From contig NC_060238.1 in the NCBI RefSeq assembly GCF_021155775.2, forward strand, positions 16,034,542 to 16,098,541: a DNA stretch of 64,000 nt, in the 5' to 3' direction. Positions 52,095 to 61,929 of this stretch are shown here, one piece after another. Source of the DNA: Neodiprion pinetum. Lineage: Eukaryota > Arthropoda > Insecta > Hymenoptera > Diprionidae. Every line of letters starts with the position of its first letter. Position 1 is the stretch's first letter. The notes below the pieces were generated by a model. The model was given only the letters and a program-made list of their open reading frames with translations, ran no database searches and was not told the DNA's origin. The position numbers were made by a program, and so were the translations under genes.

Positions 52095-53025
52095 AAGGCG
52101 TTCCTCAGGAGTCCGTACCGGTTGTGATGGCATCGTTGTCCGAAGGAACCATTAAGCAATACCGGAAGCCATTAAGCCTCTGGTGGGATTTTTGTCAAAG
52201 GAAGAGAGCCAACCCTTTTCAGGCTCCAGTTTCATCTGTTCTCGAGTTTTTAACCGTCTCTTTATCCCACGTAAAAACTTATGGGACGTTAAACTCGTAT
52301 AGATCAGCTTTAGCGTTAATAGTTATAGGCGATATAGGGCAACAGCCCGTTATAAAGAGATTCTTTCGAGGTGTGGCTCAGCTACGCCCGCAATCAGCAA
52401 AATATGAAGAAATTTGGGACCCTGACCCAGTTTTATGTTATCTAAAAACTCTTTGGCCGCACGACACTCTGTCGTTTGAGGATTTGATAAAGAAACTAGT
52501 CATGTTATTAGCGTTAGTGACAGCACAAAGAGTGCAAACGCTGTCAAAAATTAGATTAAGCTGTATCGACAAGACTGACACAGAGATTAAAGTCAAGATC
52601 ATAGATCGTATAAAAACTTCGGGTCTGGGGAGAAAGCAACCCTTATTGTGTCTGCCGTTTTTTGAAAAACAACCTAAGTTGTGTGTAGCTACGGTATTAG
52701 ACTGATACATCAAGCGTTCGGCAAGTTTGCGACCTAATAACGAAGATTTCTTACTGATAACATGTGAAAAACCTCACCGTGTGGCAACAACGCAATCTAT
52801 ACGAAGGTGGATAAAGGAAGTGATGGCCAAAAGTTGCATTGATACAAATACTTTCGGTTCACACAGTACTAGACACGCGGTTACCTCCGCGGAATAACGC
52901 AGGGGTGTAGACATCGAAACAATCCGAAAAGCTGCGGGTTGGACGGAAAAATCGAGGGTGTTTGCGCGATTCTATAATCGACCTCTGATAAAAAATATAA
53001 AGATATCCAAATCCATAATTACTTA
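52019..53025 (+). pseudogene. DIRS tyrosine recombinase, two nonsense mutations
   Basis: The frame reads a phage-integrase-like protein: an N-terminal SAM-like domain (SEGTIKQYRKPLSLWWDF), the first catalytic Arg region (TAQRVQTLSKI), then HSTRHA (HxxR) near 52865 and FYNRP with the catalytic Tyr near 52972. A TGA after VLD (52703) and a TAA after TSAE (about 52896) break the frame, so this copy cannot encode an active recombinase although gag and RT remain open. Confidence 0.85.
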
Positions 53026-53304
53026 AGTACAAGAATGGCTGTGAGATAGATGTTGTCAATGTCAACTTGAAGTTTATAATTATTATTGTACGCACCAAAT
53101 TATCCTTAAATACAAATTGCATAAAACTTTGAACAACTACCATTGATCTAGAGGACAAGACGACGTAGCATGATTAGACGATCAAACGAACTTACCTTAA
53201 GTGATGTTCGATCGTGATTATGCTAGGGGTCTTGTCCGAATAGATCAAACCCTCCCTGTTTCTTCCCCCCCTTTTTGATCTATTCAAGATGCAATTTGTC
53301 GGCT

Positions 53305-53480
53305 TTCAAATGTAATGGCGTCGGGGCATAAGGCGCAGGGGCTTTTGGGGAGAGTGGCACCGCCATAGAGGCGTAGGCGCGAATTTTTGGTTTAATTTAA
53401 AAATCTGTGACAGATCGAGCAACTGACTTTACTACCATTGATCTATTCGGACAAGACGCCTAGCATAATCACGATCGAAC
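53305..53480 (-). repeat. DIRS right inverted terminal repeat
   Basis: Inverse complement of the left terminus, with a preceding internal complementary region near 53140-53200. Confidence 0.8.
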
Positions 53481-54166
53481 ATCACTTAAGGTAAGTTCGT
53501 TTGATCGTCTAATCTTTGATTATTCGTAATCATTAAATACCACCGCTCAGCACATTCTCACCTCCACTTAACACTACGGAGTAAATTGTTTCTTCGGCAT
53601 TCCATGATGTATGATTAATAGAATTTAACAAAATAATGTAAATAATCGGAATCGAGAAAAAATTATTTTTTTTGTGTGGGAATTTATTATGAGTTTTTCA
53701 ATTCAATTATATACTATTTTTCAAATAAAAGAACCTAAAAATATACGAAAACCCCTTACAAATACTTTTTTTGTTACGTTTTCATTGACTTTCTTCGTAT
53801 CTCCGTATTTATCTAATTTTAACGTCCCGAAACATACTTTTTCAACGGGACACAAGAATAATAATTTTTCCTGGCTCCGTCGTTAATTTTTCAAATTCAC
53901 CAGTTGTTCAAATTTACATATTCTCAACAAAATTCTCTCGTAGATTAATGATTTGCACACCCGCATCTCATTTATTAGACGGCATTGCCGTCTTACGGGC
54001 TTCTCATCGGAAGCAAAGGATTGAAAAGGGTAAACATAAACATCTACACACTACAGTCTCCTTACATCGTGCATGCAGAGAAGAAATTCTTACTCATACA
54101 AATCGGGCACATGAAAACAAATTTGAACTCACTGGTTATGAGAGAAATTAATGACAACAGAGTCAG

Positions 54167-54241
54167 GGCGGCTAGGTGGTCTAGTGGAGTAAGTCTCCGG
54201 TAAAGCATCGCTAGATTCCAGGTTCGATTCCTGGCTCCGTC
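54167..54241 (+). tRNA. tRNA-like sequence, unit 1 (probably pseudogene)
   Basis: A-box TGGTCTAGTGG and a perfect B-box GGTTCGATTCC; the T-arm stem CCAGG/CCTGG is intact. The acceptor stem pairs only partly and the D-arm folds poorly, so a functional tRNA is doubtful. Identical copies lie 360 and 720 bp downstream. Confidence 0.45.
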
Positions 54242-54526
54242 GTTAATTTTTCAAATTCACCAGTTGTTCAAATTTACATATTCTCAACAAAATTCTCTCG
54301 TAGATTAATGATTTGCACACCCGCATCTCATTTATTAGACGGCATTGCCGTCTTACGGGCTTCTCATCGGAAGCAAAGGATTGAAAAGGGTAAACATAAA
54401 CATCTACACACTACAGTCTCCTTACATCGTGCATGCAGAGAAGAAATTCTTACTCATACAAATCGGGCACATGAAAACAAATTTGAACTCACTGGTTATG
54501 AGAGAAATTAATGACAACAGAGTCAG

Positions 54527-54601
54527 GGCGGCTAGGTGGTCTAGTGGAGTAAGTCTCCGGTAAAGCATCGCTAGATTCCAGGTTCGATTCCTGGCTCCGT
54601 C
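54527..54601 (+). tRNA. tRNA-like sequence, unit 2 (probably pseudogene)
   Basis: Same A-box, B-box and T-arm as the copy at 54167, exactly 360 bp later. Confidence 0.45.
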
Positions 54602-54886
54602 GTTAATTTTTCAAATTCACCAGTTGTTCAAATTTACATATTCTCAACAAAATTCTCTCGTAGATTAATGATTTGCACACCCGCATCTCATTTATTAGAC
54701 GGCATTGCCGTCTTACGGGCTTCTCATCGGAAGCAAAGGATTGAAAAGGGTAAACATAAACATCTACACACTACAGTCTCCTTACATCGTGCATGCAGAG
54801 AAGAAATTCTTACTCATACAAATCGGGCACATGAAAACAAATTTGAACTCACTGGTTATGAGAGAAATTAACGACAACAGAGTCAG

Positions 54887-54961
54887 GGCGGCTAGGTGGT
54901 CTAGTGGAGTAAGTCTCCGGTAAAGCATCGCTAGATTCCAGGTTCGATTCCTGGCTCCGTC
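54887..54961 (+). tRNA. tRNA-like sequence, unit 3 (probably pseudogene)
   Basis: Third copy in the array, with the same internal Pol III boxes. Confidence 0.45.
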
Positions 54962-55479
54962 GTTAATTTTTCAAATTCACCAGTTGTTCAAATTTACATA
55001 TTCTCAATAATAATTTTTACTGATAGTCTGAAGAATCATCTTCAAAATAGCGTTTGAAATTTTCAAATCAGTTGATTACTAAAAAGGAGATGAGGTTTCG
55101 TTCGAAAAATTACTTTTTTACCGTTTTAAGCACTTTTTGGTAGTTAATTGAATTTTCGACCAACCAAACTTCAATTAAAATGATTTTCTCTTCACCATTC
55201 TTTTCCTTATAAAAAAAAAAGAAAATATTTATATACCGACGTGATCTTCTTGCTTTTAGAACGATTTTACGAACAAGAAACGCGTGGGGTCGTTGTCGAC
55301 CCCACTCATGAGTTAGAAGGTATAAAAAAAAAAGATACATGTGTTCTAGAGTTAACCCCGAGAAAGTCTGAATCCGTCCTAGTGAACCAGAAGCACTTCA
55401 AATTTAAACTTCAGCTCGGAACGTACCAAGTTTCATCGTATAGACGGAGCTTCAATTTGATTTCATACTCTCACTACTG

Positions 55480-56132
55480 ACAAGGGGAGTGTCAAACTTG
55501 GGAATCACAGATTTCCATCACTTTTATATATATTGTAGGGCAGGGTCCCCTCAATAAATACGTAAAGCGGCAAGACGCCATTCGTTTTTATTATTGAGAA
55601 ATTTCAACTCAAAGTTCTATATGTAACTTAAGTAGAAGGAACCTTTTTACCGGTTGCAGCAATAGTTCCGTGGCGTAGCGGTAACGCTCTTGCTTACTGA
55701 GGGACCGAACGGCTGTTCAAGTTCCGTTAGAGTTACTTTTTTTTTTTTTTTTTATATAAATTATTTAATACAAAAATAAATAATTAATAATTAATATTTC
55801 TATAAATTATTTTTTTATTTTTAAGTTAGGAAAAAATACAAAAAATGATAAAAATAGGATTTGTAATAATTATAATAACAAAGTAATCAATATTATCAAA
55901 AATAAAGTCGCTCAGTAAGCAAGAGCGTTACCGCTACGCCACGGAACTTTTGCTGCAACCGGTAAAAAGGTTCCTTCTACTTAAGTTACATATAGAACTT
56001 TGAGTTGAAATTTCTCAATAATAAAAACGAATGGCGTCTTGCCGCTTTATATATTTATTGAGGGGACCCTGCCCTACAATATATATAAAAGTGATGGAAA
56101 TATGTGATTCCCAAGTTTGACACTCCCCTTGT
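55480..56132. mobile_element. Foldback element with 222-bp inverted arms
   Basis: Arms at 55480-55701 and 55911-56132 are both 222 bp and near-perfect inverse complements. The outer 26 bases of each arm contain GTGTCAAACTTGGGAAT or its complement. The 209-bp loop starts with the rest of a tRNA-like sequence and a long T run (about 55737-55753). It looks like a foldback/MITE that incorporated a Pol III unit. Confidence 0.8.
55667..55753 (+). ncRNA. tRNA-derived Pol III unit in the foldback
   Basis: A-box-like TGGCGTAGCGG (near 55670) and B-box-like TGTTCAAGTTCC (near 55713) precede a run of T that would stop Pol III. Only the first part lies within the inverted arm. Confidence 0.5.
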
Positions 56133-56305
56133 TACATAAGCTTTGTATTGAAAAAAATTCTCTTCAAAGAGCTAAGGTGGAGGTCAAGGTGTAAAATTAT
56201 TCCATGAATATTCTCTAAAAAACAGTTTTATTGAGTACAATTTTTAGGGTACAGTTGACAATTACTTCACAACGATAGTACAATAATTCAATTTAACAGT
56301 ATCAT
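56133..56305 (-). repeat. Conserved 3' tail of the DIQGF-family cassette (copy 2)
   Basis: Inverse complement of 35303-35473, ending exactly at the foldback edge (...CTTATGTAA followed by the 26-bp repeat). Confidence 0.75.
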
Positions 56306-56386
56306 AACCGGGATGATATATTCGCCAGGAATGCGGGACCGTTCTTGTAGACGCTTCTGCGCAGTAACACAAATCGTACACCCTCG

Positions 56387-56884
56387 TCATCCGAACATTA
56401 TGATGATTTTTAGCCAATTTTGAAGTATCGAAACTTTTTGTGCTGCACAGATTGCGTTGGGTATGATATGAACGTCGGATCTTAGAGACACAGCTGAAGT
56501 TTTTTGCAAGGTTTGAAGCGACGGACAGTCAAAGTCCAGCATATCAATGATTTGAACTTTCGGAACAATTTTAAGCAACCAATCTCGTTTTTCTTCTCCT
56601 TTTACGTACACGTTTTCAGCTTTGCACAGCCTGTCTTCAATGGTCCACTCAACTTCCTCAAACGGTATGGTTCCACAGCTCCAAGGTCGACCGTGAAAAT
56701 CGCGTTCTAACCAAGAATTTTGGTTTTTGTATTTTACGTCCAGACAATCCCATTCGTAAGGTGGCTTTAAGACAAACATTGATGGAGATGCTTCCGAGTA
56801 GATTGAAATTAAAGACAAATCTTTCAATGTAAAGGTACTGTTGAAAGGTCTACGAAAGCCTTGTATGTCAACGATGAGCTCCAT
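56387..56884 (-). CDS. Solo DIQGF-family gene, open reading frame intact
   Basis: A 165-aa protein covering the conserved domain without the acidic tail of the Polinton version. Segments: VDIQGFRRPF (residues 4-13), FTLKDLSLISIY, FVLKPPYEWDCLD, WLERDFHGRPWSCG, ENVYVKGEEKRDWLL, IIDMLDFDCPSLQTLQ, and a C-terminal CAAQKVSILQNWL. Its first Cys and the CA motif are kept, while the middle C-x2-H is altered (LRSDVH). A TATA box lies about 42 bases upstream of the ATG. The gene and its 3' tail lie between two identical 26-bp direct repeats (56107-56132 and 56960-56985). Whether it is expressed is unknown; function unknown. Confidence 0.7.
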   Translation of the reverse strand: MELIVDIQGFRRPFNSTFTLKDLSLISIYSEASPSMFVLKPPYEWDCLDVKYKNQNSWLERDFHGRPWSCGTIPFEEVEWTIEDRLCKAENVYVKGEEKRDWLLKIVPKVQIIDMLDFDCPSLQTLQKTSAVSLRSDVHIIPNAICAAQKVSILQNWLKIIIMFG

Positions 56885-56918
56885 CTTTGAACTGTGCGAG
56901 ATGGTGATAACGGGTCAG

Positions 56919-56926
56919 CTTTTATA
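56919..56926 (-). promoter_or_regulatory. TATA box of the 56-kb DIQGF-family gene
   Basis: TATAAAAG on the minus strand, about 42 bases before the ATG. Just upstream, GGCTCAGTGGTAGAG (about 56939-56953) resembles a tRNA A-box. Confidence 0.55.
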
Positions 56927-56959
56927 CCAACTTTTTCACTCTACCACTGAGCCGGTTGT

Positions 56960-56985
56960 ATTCCCAAGTTTGACACTCCCCTTGT
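56960..56985 (-). repeat. 26-bp repeat bounding the DIQGF-family cassette
   Basis: Identical to 56107-56132 (same orientation) and to the inverse of 55480-55505; includes CAAGTTTGACACTCCCC. Confidence 0.9.
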
Positions 56986-57039
56986 GAGATCAAGATAAAA
57001 CGTTTTAAGTCAGCACAAGATACAGGAACTCATAGTAAA

Positions 57040-58480
57040 CGAATACGTATTGTCACGATTTTTGGTTAAAATTCACGAGGAACTCATCCCTGCGACGGAG
57101 ATGACGGATCAGATTCCGAACTCGAAGAAAAGAATTCTAATTTACGTTTCACTTCCTCAACTGTACAAGTAATTCATCAACTAGATGGTACAAGCCCTGA
57201 TTTATCGTTCACTTTGTCAGGCCTACCGGTAGTCCGTCAAACAGATAAGGCAGAGAAGAGGTACAGTGAGTCTTACAGAATTTGTCAAGACGCTAACGGC
57301 AAATATGAGGAATGTTTGTTATGCGGGAAGAGTGATGTAAATAAATGACTGAAAATGAAAAATTCTAATACGTCAGGACTCGTACGACATCGCAAACGTG
57401 CTCATACCAACGAATCATCCGTACAAATATGTGAAAGTGAGTTGGAAAAATCCGCAGCCGAAACGCTGCAGCGCTGCATAAAAAAAAATATCCAATCAGA
57501 GACTTGTTGAGTGGCTAGCGATTAACTATCTACCGTTTTCGTTCTTCAACGACGATGCTACTCAGGAGTTTTTCTCATTTCTGAATAAAAATGAGACGTA
57601 TCCGAAACGAACAAGTATGCGGGACAAAACGTTGCAACACTTCAACAACATTAGGGCGGCGATATTCAAAACGGTAAAAAAAGTTCCCTCCAAATTTACC
57701 TTAACCATTAAAGGATGGACATACGTCGCAAAGTGGTCATAAAATGGCGTTACAATGCATTTAATCGATGAAGAATGGAACTTGCAATCCCTGCCACTTG
57801 ACTTCATTCCTTCAAACGGTCGATAAACGGATAAAGATATTCCTAATCTCGTTCGCGATGTACTGGATGAATTTGAATGAAGTCGAGAATCCAATGCATT
57901 ACAATGGATGACGCTGCTGCAACGTTCTCGGGGAAATTGCTCTAATTTTGCAAGACCATAATATCACATTTTATTCGATAGATTCATACTTCCGATATTT
58001 CGCCCACATATTAAATCTTGGAGTGCAAGATACTTTGGCCGCTCTCAACCTATCTCGGACAAACTCGCAATCGATCGATGACTGTGAAGACTCCAACGAA
58101 GAAGCCTTACATTTTTATTTGGCGCAATTCACCAAGCATGGCGTCGTCAACAAAATACGGAGACTGTTTATAAAAATTAAAACATCGAAGCAATATATTT
58201 TGAAGCTGGCCAGCTGACAGAAGCATTGATATTTTGCAATGTTGGCGGCAAAATCTAATTGTATTTCCAAAAATAGCTAAAATAGCGCAAGAATTTTGGA
58301 GCGTTCCTGCAACTAGTCTCACAGAAGAGCGCCTATTTTCTAAAACCGCATTGATAATAAAAAAACACCGGAAGAAACTGCACCACGAATGTGCTCGAAG
58401 TTTGCTGTGCATAAACGGATGGATGACGTGCAGTCTTAAAAGTAAAAATACAACTGAATCTCGACCAGCTAGTGTGAATT
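57040..58480 (+). pseudogene. hAT-superfamily transposase remnant
   Basis: A BED-type zinc finger (ECLLCGKSDVNK ... LVRHRKRAH; near 57310-57410), a central segment (FTLTIKGW near 57700) and a C-terminal dimerisation region (IAKIAQEFWSVPATSLTEER then LFSKTALIIKKHRKKL near 58270-58380) occur in order. Many stops and frame changes separate them. The BED finger and the C-terminal region are diagnostic of hAT (ZBED-like). Confidence 0.82.
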
Positions 58481-58566
58481 GATATGATAGTAATATTTTA
58501 ATTGCATCAACACGGTTCATCAAATCTTGCATTCAAATATAATTTTACTTGATACTTGTTTATAAT

Positions 58567-59935
58567 TCAAATAAAATTACAGTCTTAAAGAAAATGCAAA
58601 TAACAGTTATATCACAAACATTATATATAAAAATCATAACAAAAATAAACTTAAAAAATAAGGTAACCAAAAATTTAAGATGAGTATAATTACCTCAAGT
58701 GCAGCTTATCGAGCCATGAGCACTCATTGTATTTGTATAACATACAGTTCAAATGTTTGGAGAAAAAAAAAATTCACGATAGAGGTGAATAAAAGTAAAA
58801 ATAACATAAAGATGAATGAAATTTAAATTTATCCAAATTCAGAGCTTTGATCCTGTAACTCCAGCCAACGTTCTGTATCAAATATTGTTAACACACAAAA
58901 ACATGTAGCTTTACCTTATATTGCTGGTCTTTTTGAACCTCTCAACCGTATTTTCAATAAATACGACATTTTTTTTGTTGGTACCAACAATAATAATCTC
59001 AATTATCTTTTTGATACTGGTAAAGATGTCCTCCAGAAAGATAAGCGTTCAAATGTTGTCTATAAAATACCATGTAAAGATTGTAATAAGGTTTATATCG
59101 GACAGACGAGCAGACAAATTCATACCAGAATCAACGAACATAAAATGAATATACAAGACGACGAAGAACATCACACTGCTTTCACTAAGCATATGATCAC
59201 TGCAGACCATAATTTCGATTATGACATGACTAGTATTTTAGAAACAGAACCGTTGTATACCCGTAGAATTTTTTTAAAAATGTGCAACATCTTATTCCAT
59301 TCAAATAGCGTTAATTTGCGGCAAGACATAGAACACCTATGTACCTCTCTCATTAGACGGTAACAACCTATTTCTTCTTACCGACCGTTCATTCTATTGA
59401 TAAATTTCAATGAGCGAGCCTTCCTTGTCTTCTACATTGTTTTCGGTGATGGAATTGTCGACTCTTGATTCTATCTCAATATACAGCTTCTTCCTGAGTT
59501 GCTGCACAGCAGTTAACCGTTATAGTCTGTTTTGACAATTCATTTACTCTAATTGTTTGATCTCTTCAACAAAGTATGTCTTTGAACACGAGCTGTTGAG
59601 TTTTACGTATAGCCATTTATTTAACAAAAATGGCCTTAGCAGCCAAAATAATCTTTGAATAAATTTAAATTCCATTCATCTTTATGTTATTTTCACTTTT
59701 ATTTAACTCTATCGTGAATAACCTTTTTTTCGTTAAACATTTAAACTGTATGTCATACAAATACATTAAGTGCACATGACTCCATACGCTGCACTTGAGG
59801 TAATTATATTCATGTTAAATTTTTGGTTACCTTATTTTTTAAGTTTATTTTTATTATGATTTTTATATATAATGTTTGTAATATAACTTTTATTTGCATT
59901 TTCTTCAAGATTGTAATTTTATTTGGTGTATTGAT
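58567..59935 (+). pseudogene. Second Penelope-like element fragment with GIY-YIG domain
   Basis: NVVYKIPCKDCNKVYIGQTS and RQIHTRINEHKM near 59055-59145 are the GIY-YIG endonuclease, continued by TKHMITADHNFDYD and the C-terminus to 59360. The 3' untranslated region (59655-59925) is present in inverse orientation at 58567-58845, so the fragment is framed by inverted partial repeats. The RT is missing. Confidence 0.82.
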
Positions 59936-59949
59936 AGAACAGATCCAAT

Positions 59950-59998
59950 TATACATTTCGTGTTGAAGAGGGGCCCTCACCTTGGGCCGAAACGTCAA
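59950..59998 (+). ncRNA. Degenerate hammerhead-like motif
   Basis: TTGAAGA, a GGCCC...GGGCC hairpin and GAAACGTC parallel the motif at 31597-31642. The first core base is T instead of C, so activity is unlikely. Confidence 0.35.
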
Positions 59999-59999
59999 C

Positions 60000-61080
60000 A
60001 AGTTTTTCTACGTTATTATTATGACCTTCATTTCCAAGAACTTACCCCCATTCAACATATAGAGGTCAAGACCCAAGTTAATCAAAGATTAATTTACTGA
60101 AATTTGAGAAACCCAAAATTTCCCACAGAAGAATCCCCATAACTTCAGTCAATCACTCTTTGTCCGGTTCAAAACAATTCCCAGAAGCAAAATTCGTTAT
60201 GATGATTATTATTTGAATCGCACGATCTTTCAATTGGGTGGAGAAACATAAGAATACAGCATTAGCTTACCATTCTGAAGTTAGTAACGTTACCGTAACA
60301 AAATATCCGATCAAAAGTAATTCAAAAATCGTTACTGTGCAATTTTCGAATTACTTTCAAGGAGTTGGCTTTTCAACGTATGAGTATATTTTGTTTATCA
60401 TAATTCACTATCTTTCAGACAATGCTGAAGGTGCGAAGTAATGATCCTTCCTGAAAATTCATAATTATAGTAACGTTACTAACCGTTGACTCATATCACT
60501 TTAATAAGATCACCACATATTTTCTACTCGCTACTTTTCGGTTTCTCAAAGGATGAAAAAGCAATTTAATTTAGTCAGCTTATTAGATCAAAAATAGGTA
60601 ATCCAAAGGGTGATCAAACATCGAGATTTCTCAATTTCTCAATCGAAAATGTCGTTCATCAAAACAAAATTCTCGTCTCGTCTCGACTTATCAAAATGTG
60701 TCGAGACGATAAATATCTCGTCTTATCTTAACGGCAGCACTACAGGGAGGAATGAGTGCACTACCAGAGACTAGTAGAGTCTGTAGCACTACACTCTAAA
60801 ACTCGTTAGTTTGTGGCAGCACATAATCTGCTGTCACGCGGTAACCCCTTTCTCTATTTGCGAATGGATTTCTGCTCTGCTTTGGTTTCTGTATGTGAAG
60901 CTTGGCTGATGAAATAACGGGAAATGTGGCGTATAAAAACTATCGCTTCAAAAGTATTGCATGCTATGATTGTAACTGTGCATGTCGGTATTAGTCTAAG
61001 AACTATGGTAAGAGTGCACTAGGCTTTCTTATGGTAAGTGCACGCTGATAAGATACAGCGTAGAGAGGGCGCTGCCATCA
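60000..61080. other. AT-rich intergenic DNA
   Basis: Apart from the CTCG-rich dispersed repeat at 60660-60735, nothing is recognised. Confidence 0.4.
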
Positions 61081-61310
61081 TTGGCATACCTAGGAGGGGG
61101 CAGGGGTGGGTACGCCCCCCCCCCCCCCCCCAGAATGCTAATATTACTTATTCGTAAGTTCATTAGAAGAAATAAGCATTCAACATATTTTAATTGTGAA
61201 AAAACAGAAATAAATCGAAGCGTTGGTCGGGAATCGAACCGCGGACTCGGTCCGCGCAGCAAAAAAAAGTGTATGCTTTTACCATTATCACCACCGCCTC
61301 AAGTGAGAAT
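61081..61310 (-). repeat. tRNA-derived SINE-like sequence and poly-C tract
   Basis: On the minus strand, TGGTGATAATGG (A-box-like) near 61290 and GGTTCGATTCCCG (B-box) near 61230 are spaced as in tRNA-derived SINEs. A run of C at 61115-61131 lies at the other end. A poly-T interrupts the region between the boxes. Confidence 0.5.
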
Positions 61311-61689
61311 ATGAGGCAGTCTTGATCAACTCAGCCACTTTTCTTATATCTTCTCGGATCTGTTTTATGATTGGTTATACAGTAGTATTATTTAAAGGTA
61401 CTCTCTGAGAACTTATTCAGATTTTTCAATTTACTCGTTACGGAAATGGTTTTTTTTAACCACATATCATGGAAGTTGAAGTCGGTCAAAAAAATGGTTG
61501 CACAAAAAAATTTCGTTTTCCCATGACCTATTTAATGCAATATATATCATATTTTTGATGGCATCAAAAAGGCTATTTTCAGCGAAAAAAAGATTAATGT
61601 TTTTTCTTTCAACGCGACACTTTGAATTTTGCTGTCAATTTTACACGGTATTTAGCAGTGTACTGCGAACGTATAAAAAAAAATTGGCA

Positions 61690-61925
61690 TCATGGAACTC
61701 GACATTCTTGCTGGGTAATAAAAATGTTTTACCGAAAAAGGTGCTTTAGGGTACATCTGAGTTCCTCTTTTCCATGAGTTATTTAATGCGATATATATTG
61801 CGATATATATACGTGTATATATCGTATTAAATAGTTCATGGAAAAGAGGAACTCAGATGTACCTTAATGCAACATTCTCGGTAAAATATTTTTATTACCC
61901 GGCAAAAATTCCAGCTGAAAAAGTG
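61690..61925. repeat. Long palindrome (MITE-like hairpin)
   Basis: GTACATCTGAGTTCCTCTTT near 61751 is exactly inverted at about 61842-61861, and pairing extends outward through GGTAATAAAAAT near 61714 and its partner near 61900. The centre is TATA-rich (61786-61826). A partial third copy (ATGACCTATTTAATGCAATA) lies near 61523. Confidence 0.7.
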
Positions 61926-61929
61926 TTGA

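Larger units (their letters stand above)
48640..53480 (+). mobile_element. DIRS-type tyrosine-recombinase retrotransposon
   Basis: Order: inverted terminal repeat (about 48640-48840), gag-like ORF, RT/RNase H, tyrosine recombinase, an internal complementary region (53140-53200, complementary to the left outer end CTACGTCGTCTTGTCCTCTA), then the right inverted terminal repeat (53305-53480). Inverted ends plus an internal complementary segment are the hallmark of DIRS elements, which replicate through a circular intermediate and integrate without target duplication. Confidence 0.88.
53871..55006 (+). repeat. 360-bp tandem array, three units plus a partial, each with a tRNA-like sequence
   Basis: Units start at 53871, 54231, 54591 and 54951 (partial), with a spacing of exactly 360 bp. 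The complete units differ by very few bases (for example ATTAATG versus ATTAACG near 54871). The small open frames repeated in every unit are shadows. Confidence 0.92.

Noticed and set aside
53948..54923. Repeated 67- and 72-codon frames in the 360-bp array
   Set aside because: They recur because the DNA is tandemly repeated; the two frames overlap each other and contain no domain, and the array's evident feature is the tRNA-like sequence.
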